A stretch of 64,000 nt of DNA. It comes from DAOUEX01 sp034430235. GTDB taxonomy: Bacteria; Chloroflexota; Anaerolineae; UBA2200. Under the pieces are notes generated by a model. The model saw only the letters and a list, made by a program, of their open reading frames with translations. It was not told the DNA's origin and searched no databases. This document shows, in pieces, positions 22,807 to 30,369 of this stretch. The DNA lies in NCBI GenBank assembly GCA_964478075.1, contig CAYZGO010000018.1, positions 8,506 to 72,505 on the forward strand. The letters run 5' to 3'. Both the position numbers and the translations under genes were made by a program. Numbering within the stretch: position 1 is the first letter of the stretch; the number at the start of each line of letters is the position of its first letter.

Positions 22807-23895
22807 ATGACAACTACACTCAGAATCTGTCGCGAATCCTGGGAAGGGGGGGGCCAGCCAGCTCAAGAGTTGGGGCACGAGGCTATCCGTGCAGATCGCA
22901 AACACAACGAGGAAAGGAGCAGAGGAAAGCCAGACGAATATCGTGGTAGGACAGCAAGTGAGAGCTCAGTCGAACCAGAGAGTTTCGCCTGGCAGGATGC
23001 GATCACGCTGTATCTCAAAGACGTCGGCTCCATCTCACTGCTCAAAGCTAAAGAAGAAACCGCACTGGCGAAATGCATCGAGCGCGGCGAGGCTGCCCAA
23101 CGACGCCTGCGCAGAGCCCGGGCTCCTACAGAGAATCAAAGAAGACGTTGGGAGGCACAGGTACACGCTGGCCTGAACGCACGTGAGCAGCTAATCAACG
23201 CCAATTCGCGCCTGGTGATCAGCATAGCCAAAAAGTACGTCCATTGCGGCGTACCGTTCTTGGATCTGATCCAGGAAGGCAACATTGGCCTCATGCGCGC
23301 CGTGGAGAAATTCGACTATCATCTCGGTTACAAGTTCAGCACGTATGCCACGTGGTGGATTCGCCAGGCCATCCTGCGTGCCATCGTCAACCAGGGACGC
23401 CTTATCCGCGTGCCCATGTACATGTCCGAGCGCATCAATCGCCTGACCAGAGTGTCGCGTCGGCTATTGCAAGAGCTGGGACACCAGCCCAGCGTCCAAG
23501 AGGTCGCGCGTCAAATGGGCGTTACCTGCGCAAGAGTGCTTTGCCTGATCCGCATCGCGCAACAGCCAGTGTCCTTGGAAACGCCCATAGGCGAAGGGCA
23601 AGACTCTTCACTAGCGGACTTTGTCGAAGACCAGACCACGCCCTCGCCGGCAGAAGTGTCCTCCATAGCCCAACTCAAACAGGATGTGGAAGAGGTTCTA
23701 TCTTCTCTCAGCCCGCGAGAGGACAGGGTGCTAAAGCTGCGCTACGGACTCTGGGACGGTTCCAGCCATTCGCTGGATGAAGTGGGGCACAAGTTCGGGG
23801 TAACGCGCGAACGTGTGCGGCAGATTGAGATCTCCGCGTTGCACAAGCTGCGCCACTCCAGCCGCACTCGGAAGCTGCGCTGCTATCTGGAATAG
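22807..23895 (+). CDS. Sigma-70 family factor, RpoD/SigA-like
   Basis: A 362-residue sigma factor. An unstructured, charged N-terminus of about 55 residues precedes region 1.2 (DAITLYLKDVGSISLLKAKE). Region 2 is INANSRLVISIAKKYVHCGV with DLIQEGNIGLMRAVEKFDY and FSTYATWWIRQAI; region 3 begins at VPMYMSERINRL; region 4 has LSPREDRVLKLRYGLWDG and the helix-turn-helix GVTRERVRQIE. All parts needed for -10 and -35 recognition are present. It lacks the long region 1.1 of a typical housekeeping RpoD, so it could be the main sigma or a group 2 paralogue. GGAGG lies six bases before the ATG. It stands alone after the metF terminator. Confidence 0.93.
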   Translation: MTTTLRICRESWEGGGQPAQELGHEAIRADRKHNEERSRGKPDEYRGRTASESSVEPESFAWQDAITLYLKDVGSISLLKAKEETALAKCIERGEAAQRRLRRARAPTENQRRRWEAQVHAGLNAREQLINANSRLVISIAKKYVHCGVPFLDLIQEGNIGLMRAVEKFDYHLGYKFSTYATWWIRQAILRAIVNQGRLIRVPMYMSERINRLTRVSRRLLQELGHQPSVQEVARQMGVTCARVLCLIRIAQQPVSLETPIGEGQDSSLADFVEDQTTPSPAEVSSIAQLKQDVEEVLSSLSPREDRVLKLRYGLWDGSSHSLDEVGHKFGVTRERVRQIEISALHKLRHSSRTRKLRCYLE

Positions 23896-23897
23896 GT

Positions 23898-24005
23898 ATG
23901 ACAGGAGTTATGCGGTTGCCTTTCTAAAAGGCGGATTTCACGGCAGAGGACGCAGAGAAAACCCAAGAGTTCTCTGCGTCCTCTGCGGTGAGCAAGTCCT
24001 GTCAT
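23898..24005. repeat. Double inverted repeat between convergent genes, likely bidirectional terminator
   Basis: Outer arms ATGACAGGA (23898-23906) and TCCTGTCAT (23997-24005) enclose an inner perfect 17-base stem with arms GCAGAGGACGCAGAGAA and its complement at 23943-23959 and 23970-23986. The CTCTGCGTCC core recurs in shorter form near 49.2 kb and 58.7 kb, so this is one member of a dispersed family, here placed between convergent genes. Confidence 0.7.
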
Positions 24006-24026
24006 GAGACAAGACCAGCTGGGTTG

Positions 24027-24560
24027 TCAGGCTGTGCTGTCGCGAAGCTGGGCCACATAGATGCCGCGGATCTGGTCGAAAATGCCCAGGTAGCGAAGGC
24101 TGGCATAGTCCGGGTAGGTCCACTCCCAGGGATGGAAAGCCCCGCCTTTGTAGTACAGAGTGACCTCAGCGTAGATACCCTGCTCCAGATAAACACGGTG
24201 CGTGTAGTCCTTGGTGGTGGCCAGCACCAGCTTGCTGAGCGACAGGTAGCCGGGGTCCAGGTTGAGGCGCCGCCGCCCTTCAACCGCCCAGGTCATCTCC
24301 AGTTCGTTAGTCGCGCGCTTGATCGCCGCAAGACGCTGTGGTGGAATTAGCTCAGCGAAAGCCACAATCTGGCGCACCAGCCCCTCGCCAAACTCACACG
24401 CGTAGTACGAGGTGTGATTAAAGGGCAGCAATTCACTGTGGTAGTCAATGGGCCCAAAACGGTTGACCAGCGTCCCCCTGGCCACAGCCAGCAGCGTCTC
24501 ATCAGCGCTAAAGATGCTTGCAATCAGTTTGACCGGCGCTGGCTGTTTGATCTGGCCCAT
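24027..24560 (-). CDS. DUF4416-family protein
   Basis: A 177-residue protein that I recognise as DUF4416: it begins with MGQIKQPAPVKLIASIFSAD, where family members have VKLFVGILSSD, and continues with FGPIDYHSELLPFNHTSYYA, RRRLNLDPGYLSLSKLVLAT, and YTHRVYLEQGIYAEVTL. Length is typical. The family has no known function; it is widespread in bacteria with anaerobic lifestyles. It converges on the sigma factor gene. Upstream lies a perfect 15-base hairpin (24594-24626). Confidence 0.88.
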   Translation of the reverse strand: MGQIKQPAPVKLIASIFSADETLLAVARGTLVNRFGPIDYHSELLPFNHTSYYACEFGEGLVRQIVAFAELIPPQRLAAIKRATNELEMTWAVEGRRRLNLDPGYLSLSKLVLATTKDYTHRVYLEQGIYAEVTLYYKGGAFHPWEWTYPDYASLRYLGIFDQIRGIYVAQLRDSTA

Positions 24561-24593
24561 CTCTGCGTCACCTGCCCAGAGGTGATTATAGGC

Positions 24594-24626
24594 AGACCCT
24601 AAGGGTTTCGCAAACCCTTAGGGTCT
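24594..24626. repeat. Perfect 15-base inverted repeat
   Basis: Arms AGACCCTAAGGGTTT and AAACCCTTAGGGTCT with the loop CGC. It lies between two divergent genes and has no T-tail, so it is more probably a dispersed palindrome than a terminator. Confidence 0.65.
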
Positions 24627-24682
24627 CATGATTATGGCGCCGAAGAGTGCGGGAGTCAATGTGAGCACACCTCAACAGCCCC

Positions 24683-24711
24683 TTGCCAGACAGCCACGCT
24701 TGTGTTAGAAT
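24683..24711 (+). promoter_or_regulatory. Promoter of the exonuclease gene
   Basis: TTGCCA, 17 bases, TAGAAT. The start point should be near 24718. An in-frame ATG at 24719 would then be leaderless, while the ATG at 24791 has a normal leader; this helps to choose the latter. Confidence 0.6.
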
Positions 24712-24790
24712 CCCCTTGATGAGCAACTCCAGGCGGAGCAAACCAAAGATCCACCGTGCCTGGGGCATTCCCTTACCAAAGGACAAGGCA

Positions 24791-25321
24791 ATGAACATCG
24801 TCTACTTTGACCTGGAAACGCAGCGTACCATTGACGAAGTCGGCGGGCGCGCCAATATTCGGAAACTGGGTCTGGCTGTGGCAGTGACTTACAGCACGGC
24901 AGCAGCCACCTACCGCCGCTATACAGAGGATCAGGTTCAAGACCTGATCGAAGAACTAAAGTCCGCCGAGCTCGTGGTGGGCTACAACGTTCTGAGATTC
25001 GACTACGAGGTGCTGCGTGCCTACAGCGATGAGCCGTTCGAGGAACTGCCCACCGTGGACATGCTGCAGCACTTGGCACGCCATTTGGGCTTCCGCGTCT
25101 CGCTCCAGTCAGTGGCCACCGCCACTCTGAGCGTTGGCAAGTCTGCCGATGGCCTGCAGGCAGTGCGCTGGTATCGGCAGGGACTGATTGATAAGGTGCT
25201 CGACTACTGCCAGCAGGACGTGGAGGTCACGAGGAAGGTGTACGAATACGGAAGAGAGCACAAAGCCGTGTACTATTGGGACAGGCGACATCAGCGCCGC
25301 ATGGTAGCGGTGAATTGGTAG
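24791..25321 (+). CDS. RNase H-like 3'-5' exonuclease domain protein
   Basis: A 176-residue single-domain protein of the DEDD exonuclease fold (RNase_H_2 / YprB-like). The first motif is YFDLETQ at residues 5-11 (Asp and Glu), the second GYNVLRFDYEVL at about 60, the third CQQDVEVTRKVYEY near 145-158. These provide the carboxylates for two metal ions. YprB-like proteins usually have extra domains; this one is only the nuclease. The start at 24791 (MNIVYFDLETQ) is preferred because it places the first motif at the N-terminus; a start at 24719 would add 24 basic residues. Substrate unknown. Confidence 0.82.
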   Translation: MNIVYFDLETQRTIDEVGGRANIRKLGLAVAVTYSTAAATYRRYTEDQVQDLIEELKSAELVVGYNVLRFDYEVLRAYSDEPFEELPTVDMLQHLARHLGFRVSLQSVATATLSVGKSADGLQAVRWYRQGLIDKVLDYCQQDVEVTRKVYEYGREHKAVYYWDRRHQRRMVAVNW

Positions 25322-25343
25322 TGGGGGATAGAAGATAGAATCA

Positions 25344-25403
25344 AGAAACCCGTTTCCCCCTGGCACTGCCCGCCAGGGCATGTGTGACAGAAAACGGGTT
25401 TCT
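25344..25403. repeat. Inverted repeat after the exonuclease gene
   Basis: Arms AGAAACCCGTTT and AAACGGGTTTCT, with a GC-rich interior that forms a smaller hairpin (CTGGCACTGCCCGCCAG). It could act as a terminator, but no T-tail is present. Confidence 0.5.
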
Positions 25404-25421
25404 ACAGAGTACTGGGTCAAC

Positions 25422-25630
25422 CGTTCGTCCTCGCGTAGCATCTTCCCCGTCAGGGTGTCTCCTTTGTCTCTCGACACCTTTGTCACGTCTGACAAAGACG
25501 TGGAAGACGAGAGGTCGCCCCCCTGCGGGGCCCTTCGGCGGCGTCGCTCGCCCTGTCTCGCCTTTGGTCTTCACGCCAAAGGCGTGAACGGGGACGACAG
25601 GACTGAGGCGACGAACGGCGCTCGACGGGA
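25422..25630. repeat. Hairpin-modular dispersed repeat, copy 1
   Basis: A 209-base non-coding element that begins CGTTCGTCCTCGCGTAGCAT and ends GCGCTCGACGGGA. It contains the stem CTTTGTCA-CGTC-TGACAAAG, a GC-rich hairpin CCCCCTGCGGGG, and one hairpin module TTTGG-TCTTCACG-CCAAA. Further copies lie at 28376-28517 (internally deleted) and 58176-58467 (with more modules). Identity between copies 1 and 3 over the first 130 bases is above 90 percent by eye. Confidence 0.8.
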
Positions 25631-25726
25631 TTGCTAAACTCAAGCTCCCCCTCTCATACGATGTTTGGTGAGCTGCGCTTAGCAATCTGTGGACAAAGCT
25701 GTAAACTAACTGAATGAGGATAGACC

Positions 25727-26668
25727 GTGAGTTTCCAACCCGCATACGTGCGCCTGCTGCGGAGTGGAGAATTGAAGCAGCGAGTAGCCGAGGCGTACCG
25801 TCGTCTGGAGGCATGTGACATCTGCCCGCGCGAGTGTGGGGCCAACCGGCGGGAGAGCGCCAAAGGCGCTGTCTGCCGTACCGGCGAACGCGCCCTTGTG
25901 TGCAGTTGCAACCCGCACTTTGGCGAGGAGGCCCCTCTGGTGGGCATCGGCGGCTCGGGCACCATCTTCTTCGCCTGGTGCAACCTGCACTGCCAGTACT
26001 GTCAGAACTATACGATCAGCCAACTCGGCGAGGGCCGCGAGGTCGAACCAGGACAATTGGCAGCCATGATGCTCCGCCTGCAGCAAATGGGCTGTCACAA
26101 CATTAATTTTGTTTCGCCCACACATGTGGTGCCCCAGATTCTGGCCGGGGTGCTGATCGCGGCCCAGGCAGGGCTGCGCGTGCCCCTGGTCTATAACACA
26201 GGCGGCTATGACTCGCTTGAGACGTTAGCCCTGCTGGACGGCGTCTTCGACATCTACATGCCGGACATGAAGTACTCCGATGAGCCAACTGCACGCCGCC
26301 TCTCCAAAGTCGAGAACTACCCTGCTGTCAACCGTGCTGCCGTTGCCGAAATGCATCGGCAGGTGGGCGACCTGCGCCTGGACGAACGAGGCATAGCCTT
26401 GCGCGGCCTGCTGGTGCGCCACCTGGTGCTGCCAGGAAGGCTGGCGGGGACGGCAGGAATCGTGCGCTTCCTGGGCGAGGAGATCTCGCGCGATACCTAC
26501 CTCAACATCATGGACCAGTACCGCCCCTGCTACAAAGCACATGAATTCCCCGAACTGAATCGCCGCATCACCCCTGCTGAGTACGCCGAAGCCGTCCGCC
26601 TGGCTCAGGAGGCTGGACTGCATCGGGTCGACGATCGCCGGGCAAGGCTCATCTTCTTGCGAACTTGA
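25727..26668 (+). CDS. Radical SAM protein, PflX/COG1313-like
   Basis: A 313-residue radical SAM enzyme. The cluster motif CNLHCQYCQN (CxxxCxxC) lies near residue 85, preceded by extra cysteines in the N-terminal region (ACDICPRECGANR) that probably bind a second Fe-S cluster. Further motifs are VYNTGGYDS and DIYMPDMKYSD. This pattern matches the uncharacterised PflX-type activase-like proteins (COG1313); no glycyl radical enzyme is near. The start GTG at 25727 is followed by SFQPAYVRLL, typical of the family N-terminus. It is downstream of a dispersed repeat and seems to be a one-gene unit. Confidence 0.9.
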   Translation: MSFQPAYVRLLRSGELKQRVAEAYRRLEACDICPRECGANRRESAKGAVCRTGERALVCSCNPHFGEEAPLVGIGGSGTIFFAWCNLHCQYCQNYTISQLGEGREVEPGQLAAMMLRLQQMGCHNINFVSPTHVVPQILAGVLIAAQAGLRVPLVYNTGGYDSLETLALLDGVFDIYMPDMKYSDEPTARRLSKVENYPAVNRAAVAEMHRQVGDLRLDERGIALRGLLVRHLVLPGRLAGTAGIVRFLGEEISRDTYLNIMDQYRPCYKAHEFPELNRRITPAEYAEAVRLAQEAGLHRVDDRRARLIFLRT

Positions 26669-26671
26669 ATT

Positions 26672-26700
26672 TTGGCGAGAAAGGCCGACCGTGCTATAAT
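26672..26700 (+). promoter_or_regulatory. Promoter of the acylphosphatase gene
   Basis: TTGGCG, 17 bases, and a perfect TATAAT, directly after the radical SAM stop codon. Transcription should begin near 26707. Confidence 0.7.
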
Positions 26701-26727
26701 TCGCACTGGTTTTGCGAGAGGATGATC

Positions 26728-27009
26728 GTGTCGGAGATAATGCGACTACACGCCAAGATACGTGGCTGGGTTCAGGGCGTTAACTTCCGCTATTACACCC
26801 TCAGACAAGCCCAAACCCTGGGGCTGAACGGCTACGTGCGCAATTGCTGGGATGGTACCGTTGAAGTCGTGGCTGAAGGCGAACGTGAGGCTGTGGACAA
26901 ACTGCTGTCCTGGCTGCACGTAGGCCCGCGGTCGGCTGACGTTGAGGAAGTGGAGGTCGAGTGGGAGAACGCACAGGGCGAGTTCAGAGGTTTTGAGGTG
27001 CGATTCTAA
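26728..27009 (+). CDS. acyP: Acylphosphatase
   Basis: A 93-residue enzyme that hydrolyses acyl phosphates such as acetyl phosphate and carbamoyl phosphate. The signature is complete: GWVQGVNFRYYTLRQAQ contains the anion-binding loop and catalytic Arg, and GLNGYVRNCWDGTVEVVAEG contains the catalytic Asn. Several starts are possible (ATG 26722, GTG 26728, ATG 26740); GTG at 26728 is best placed after AGAGGA. Removal of acetyl phosphate could matter in a bacterium that works through acetyl-CoA, but that is only a suggestion. Its stop shares one base with the start of the FecR-domain gene. Confidence 0.93.
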   Translation: MSEIMRLHAKIRGWVQGVNFRYYTLRQAQTLGLNGYVRNCWDGTVEVVAEGEREAVDKLLSWLHVGPRSADVEEVEVEWENAQGEFRGFEVRF

Positions 27010-28232
27010 TGCGACGCAATCCAGAACGCCTGGCCTGGGCGGTCACACTGATGGCCCTTGCCCTCTTCTGCACTTTGGCCGTCTCCGTCCCTCTGGGCGT
27101 CCGCTGGTACCTCACTAACGCCACAAAGGCGCACGAAGCCAAGGTCGAATGTCTGGAAGGTACTGCAGTCATAGAAGACCCTCAACACGGTACGGCCACA
27201 CCTCTGCTCAAAGGCCAGACGATCTCGATACCAGAAGGCACTGTGGTTAGCGTGGACGAGACAGCCCAGGCCCTGCTCAGCTTCTTCGACCAATCACTCG
27301 TGCGCCTCTTTCCGCGTACCAGCATCTCCCTGGAACGCATGCGCTCGCCCCGCTTCAGCATCAGTCCACGCCCAGCACAGATCATCATACATGCCAAAGG
27401 TGGAAGCCTGTGGGCAAATACCGCACTCCGCGGCTCGTGGCCTGTAGAGTTCGAGGTTGAGAGCCTGCAGGCGCGCACACTGTTCGCAGAAGATGGCAAT
27501 TACACTTTGGAAGTCAGCAATGAGAGGACCGAGGTGATCGTCCAGCGCGGCATAGCCGAGGTCAGAGCAGTATCTCTGACTCTGCCGACTGACACCGCCA
27601 AAGTGACACTCGGTTCACGGCAGCGCACAGTTGTCGAAATTGGCAAGCCGCCACTCGCGCCGCTGAAGGCTGAACGTGACCTGGTCGTCAATGGCGATTT
27701 CAAAGCGCCCCTGACTACTGGATGGACGGCATTCAACGACCAGGGTGGAGATGGCGGCGAAATAGACGGCGAGGTGTCACTAGTACGGGACGAAGGGCGT
27801 CGGGCTGTGCGCTTTCGTCGCACTGAAGGCGAGTTCAACCACTGCGAAACGATTATTGAGCAGGAAATCAACCGCGACCTGCCCGATCCTCTGACTACCC
27901 TCAAGGTACGAGCAGTGATCAAGCTGGCCAACCAAAGTCTATCTGGTGGGGGTTATCTGAGCTCCGAGTATCCGTTGATGATTCGCATCAGATACCGTGA
28001 CATATACCTCAGCGAAACCGAATGGATTCACGGTTTCTATTACGAGAACTTTGGCAACAACCCTACCATGAACGGCGAGGAAATACCACGGGGCAAATGG
28101 TATTTCTACGAGTCGGAGAACCTGCTGGACGTGCTGCCGATCACTCCCCACCGCATTGTCTGGCTGCGCGTGTATGCCTCCGGCTGGAGCTACGAAAGCC
28201 TGGTTTCCGAAATCAGCCTCATCGTGGAGTAA
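27009..28232 (+). CDS. FecR-domain protein with membrane anchor
   Basis: A 407-residue protein. A single transmembrane segment lies at residues about 9-34, so the rest is likely outside the membrane. Residues about 45-210 form a FecR-like domain: GTAVIEDP, LLKGQTISIPEGTVVSVDET, and AEDGNYTLEVSNERTEVIV with a second strand QRGIAEV. The C-terminal 180 residues (LVVNGDFKAPLTTGWTAFND) look like a carbohydrate-binding-like jelly roll. Such proteins in Chloroflexota are usually surface proteins rather than iron regulators. The start overlaps the acylphosphatase stop (TAATG), so the two are co-translated. Confidence 0.82.
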   Translation: MRRNPERLAWAVTLMALALFCTLAVSVPLGVRWYLTNATKAHEAKVECLEGTAVIEDPQHGTATPLLKGQTISIPEGTVVSVDETAQALLSFFDQSLVRLFPRTSISLERMRSPRFSISPRPAQIIIHAKGGSLWANTALRGSWPVEFEVESLQARTLFAEDGNYTLEVSNERTEVIVQRGIAEVRAVSLTLPTDTAKVTLGSRQRTVVEIGKPPLAPLKAERDLVVNGDFKAPLTTGWTAFNDQGGDGGEIDGEVSLVRDEGRRAVRFRRTEGEFNHCETIIEQEINRDLPDPLTTLKVRAVIKLANQSLSGGGYLSSEYPLMIRIRYRDIYLSETEWIHGFYYENFGNNPTMNGEEIPRGKWYFYESENLLDVLPITPHRIVWLRVYASGWSYESLVSEISLIVE

Positions 28233-28314
28233 GAAACGCAGGCGAAAGGGGGTAGTGAGTAACGAGTGACGAGTGGCTTGGGCGCAGGAACGTAGCTTAG
28301 CCCTTTACCGTTCG

Positions 28315-28368
28315 TGCTCTGCATGCCCTTGCTCTGCATGCCCTGCGGGCGACGGGCGACGGGCGACC
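28315..28368. repeat. GGGCATGCAGAG-type dispersed repeat, copy 2
   Basis: The reverse complement of the element at 15861-15945: two copies of GCTCTGCATGCCC followed by GGGCGACGGGCGACGGGCGA. It lies directly before the second hairpin-modular repeat. Confidence 0.6.
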
Positions 28369-28375
28369 GCCTGAT

Positions 28376-28517
28376 CGTTCATCCTGGCGTAGCATCTTCC
28401 CCGTCAGGGTGTCTCTTTTGTCTCTCGACACCTTTGTCAAGTCTGACAAAGACGTGGAAGACGAGAGGTCGCCCCCCTGCGGGGCCCTTCGGCGGCGTCG
28501 CTCGACAGGACGGGATG
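28376..28517. repeat. Hairpin-modular dispersed repeat, copy 2 (deleted form)
   Basis: It has the same first 130 bases as copy 1, from CGTAGCATCTTCCCCGTCAG to TTCGGCGGCGTCGCTCG, then jumps to GACAGGACGGGA, so the hairpin modules and most of the right end are missing. The stem CTTTGTCA/TGACAAAG is kept. It fills most of the 325-base gap before fchA. Confidence 0.75.
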
Positions 28518-28557
28518 GGCGTGCTGCAATGGAAGAAACAAACAAGGAGGTGTCAAG

Positions 28558-29181
28558 ATGTTCGTGGAAAAACCTGTCGTTACCTTTATGGACGAACTCG
28601 CCAGTTCTGCCCCAGCTCCGGGCGGAGGCAGTGCGGCAGCATTAGTTGCTGCCACTGGCGCAGCACTGGTGAGCATGGTGGCCAATCTGACCGTAGGCAA
28701 GAAGAAATACGCCAACGTACAGGACGATGTCCAGCGCATTTTGACCCGTTCTGAGACACTCCGTCAGAAGTGCCTGGATCTACTGGAAGGTGACGTCGCA
28801 GCCTACACCCAGGTGTCTGTGGCTTACAAGATGCGGCGCGACACGGAAGAGCAGAAAAAAGCTCGCGGCATGGCCATCCAGAAGGCACTGAAGCAGGCCA
28901 CCGCCGTACCTATGGAGCTAGCAGAGGCCTGCGTTGGAATCCTCAACTTGTGCCCGGAAAGCGCGGAGAAGGGCAACGTGCGCGCTGTCAGCGACGTAGG
29001 CGTGGGGGCGCTGGCCGCTGAGGCGGCCTTGCGTGCTGCCGCGCTCAATGTACTGATCAACTTGGGCAGCATCAAGGACGAGGCCTTTGTTCAGAATGAG
29101 CGTGCACGACTCGATGCCCTGTTGGACGGCAAAGCCCAACTGAAAGAACAGATTCTCAAGGATGTAGAAGCCAAGTTGTAG
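28558..29181 (+). CDS. fchA: Methenyl-THF cyclohydrolase FchA (cyclodeaminase family)
   Basis: A 207-residue protein of the formiminotransferase-cyclodeaminase C-terminal family. It begins MFVEKPVVTFMDELASSAP and has the signature APAPGGGSAAALVAATGAAL with MVANLTVGKKKY. In acetogens with no histidine pathway this protein, FchA, hydrolyses 5,10-methenyl-THF to or from 10-formyl-THF. A strong ribosome binding site, AAGGAGGT, precedes the ATG. FolD follows after 106 bases, and it lacks its cyclohydrolase lysine, which fits a genuine cyclohydrolase role for FchA. No formiminotransferase or hut gene is nearby. Confidence 0.93.
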   Translation: MFVEKPVVTFMDELASSAPAPGGGSAAALVAATGAALVSMVANLTVGKKKYANVQDDVQRILTRSETLRQKCLDLLEGDVAAYTQVSVAYKMRRDTEEQKKARGMAIQKALKQATAVPMELAEACVGILNLCPESAEKGNVRAVSDVGVGALAAEAALRAAALNVLINLGSIKDEAFVQNERARLDALLDGKAQLKEQILKDVEAKL

Positions 29182-29287
29182 CGCACGAATGACACAACTG
29201 GCAAAGCGCGAGAGCGGATGTCTGCTCTTATCCGCGTGATAGGTGCCACTTGTGCCTTTGTGTGTACTGATGAAAAAGGAGAGGGAC

Positions 29288-30166
29288 ATGACAGCAACTA
29301 TTCTCAACGGCAGGGAACTGGCAAAAGCGATGCGCAAGGAGATTGCCGCACAAGTCACCGAGTTCAACGCCAGCTATGGTTTCGTTCCCACCATCGCTGT
29401 GGTGCGCGCTGGTGAGGACCCGGCCTCGGTCAGCTATGGCAGGGCTATCGAGAAGACTTTCAGCGGCCGGGGGATGGGCTTTGCCTTGCACAGCTTACCG
29501 GAGACAGCCTCGCAGGGCGAGGTTGTGGCTCTGGTCACTCGACTCAACGCCGACAAGAGCGTGCACGGCATTATCGTGCAGGAGCCGCTGCCAAAAGGGA
29601 TTGACGAGGCAGTGGTGAAGGAGGCGCTGTCGCCTGACAAGGATGTGGACGGAGTGCATCCCGTGAACGCTGGCCGACTGGCCCAGGTAGCACCAGTGGG
29701 ACGCCCCCCCATGGTCGGAGTGTTCTTCGTCCCTGCCACGCCAGCTGGCGGACTGGAGATGCTCAAGCGGTACAAAGTCGAGTTGCAGGGGAAGCATGCC
29801 GTGGTGGTAGGCCGCTCCAACATCGTGGGCAAGCCCATGGCTTTGCTGCTCCTGCGCCAGAACGCTACAGTCACGGTGTGCCACTCGCGCACTGCAGACC
29901 TAGCCGCCGTGTGCCGCAGCGCTGAGATCCTGTGCGCCGCAGTGGGGCGCGCGCGGATGATCAAGGGCGACTGGATCAAGCCGGGCGCAGTGGTCATTGA
30001 CTTTGGCGTCAACTTTGTTGACGGCCAAATGTGCGGTGACGTGGATTTTGAAACAGCCCAGGAAGTGGCAGGAATGATCACGCCAGTACCGGGCGGCACG
30101 GGCCCCATGACCACTGTCATGCTGATGCGTAATGTGATTGAGGCAGCCAGGAGGCATGTAGCGTAG
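29288..30166 (+). CDS. folD: Methylene-THF dehydrogenase FolD, lacking the cyclohydrolase lysine
   Basis: A 292-residue FolD-type protein. The NADP domain carries VVVGRSNIVGKPMALLLL, and CHSRTADL and VPGGTGPMTTVML follow as usual. In the folate site, Tyr50 (ASVSYGRAIEK), Gln98 (IIVQEPLP) and Asp121 (DKDVDGVHP) are kept at the same positions as in E. coli FolD, but position 54, the lysine that is essential for cyclohydrolase activity, is isoleucine. The protein is therefore predicted to be a dehydrogenase only, working with FchA next door. The start ATG at 29288 is supported by GGAGAGGG. Confidence 0.95.
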   Translation: MTATILNGRELAKAMRKEIAAQVTEFNASYGFVPTIAVVRAGEDPASVSYGRAIEKTFSGRGMGFALHSLPETASQGEVVALVTRLNADKSVHGIIVQEPLPKGIDEAVVKEALSPDKDVDGVHPVNAGRLAQVAPVGRPPMVGVFFVPATPAGGLEMLKRYKVELQGKHAVVVGRSNIVGKPMALLLLRQNATVTVCHSRTADLAAVCRSAEILCAAVGRARMIKGDWIKPGAVVIDFGVNFVDGQMCGDVDFETAQEVAGMITPVPGGTGPMTTVMLMRNVIEAARRHVA

Positions 30167-30205
30167 GGTCTGCGCTGCCCCTCAGCAGCGTCTCTGGACG
30201 TTCGC

Positions 30206-30234
30206 TTGACAAGTCTGCCAAGCTGTGTTATATT
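30206..30234 (+). promoter_or_regulatory. Strong promoter of fhs
   Basis: A consensus -35 TTGACA, 17 bases, and TATATT, in the 200-base gap after folD. The leader is about 130 bases. This is one of the best promoters in the window and suggests that fhs can be transcribed separately from fchA-folD. Confidence 0.8.
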
Positions 30235-30369
30235 TGAAAAAGTGAAAGAAATCACAATCACATGACGGGGCAGCGTATCTTGACTGTTGATTCCTTTCAC
30301 GCACGGTCAGTCGGCTGTGGGATGCATCTGATTCATGGATGAAGCAACTATCACACCAAGGAGGAAACA

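Noticed and set aside
25380..25637. Several open frames across the hairpin-modular repeats at 25.4, 28.4 and 58.2 kb
   Set aside because: Both strands stay open because of GC-rich content, and the frames of the copies are disrupted at the hairpin modules; changes keep base pairing rather than codons. Treated as non-coding.
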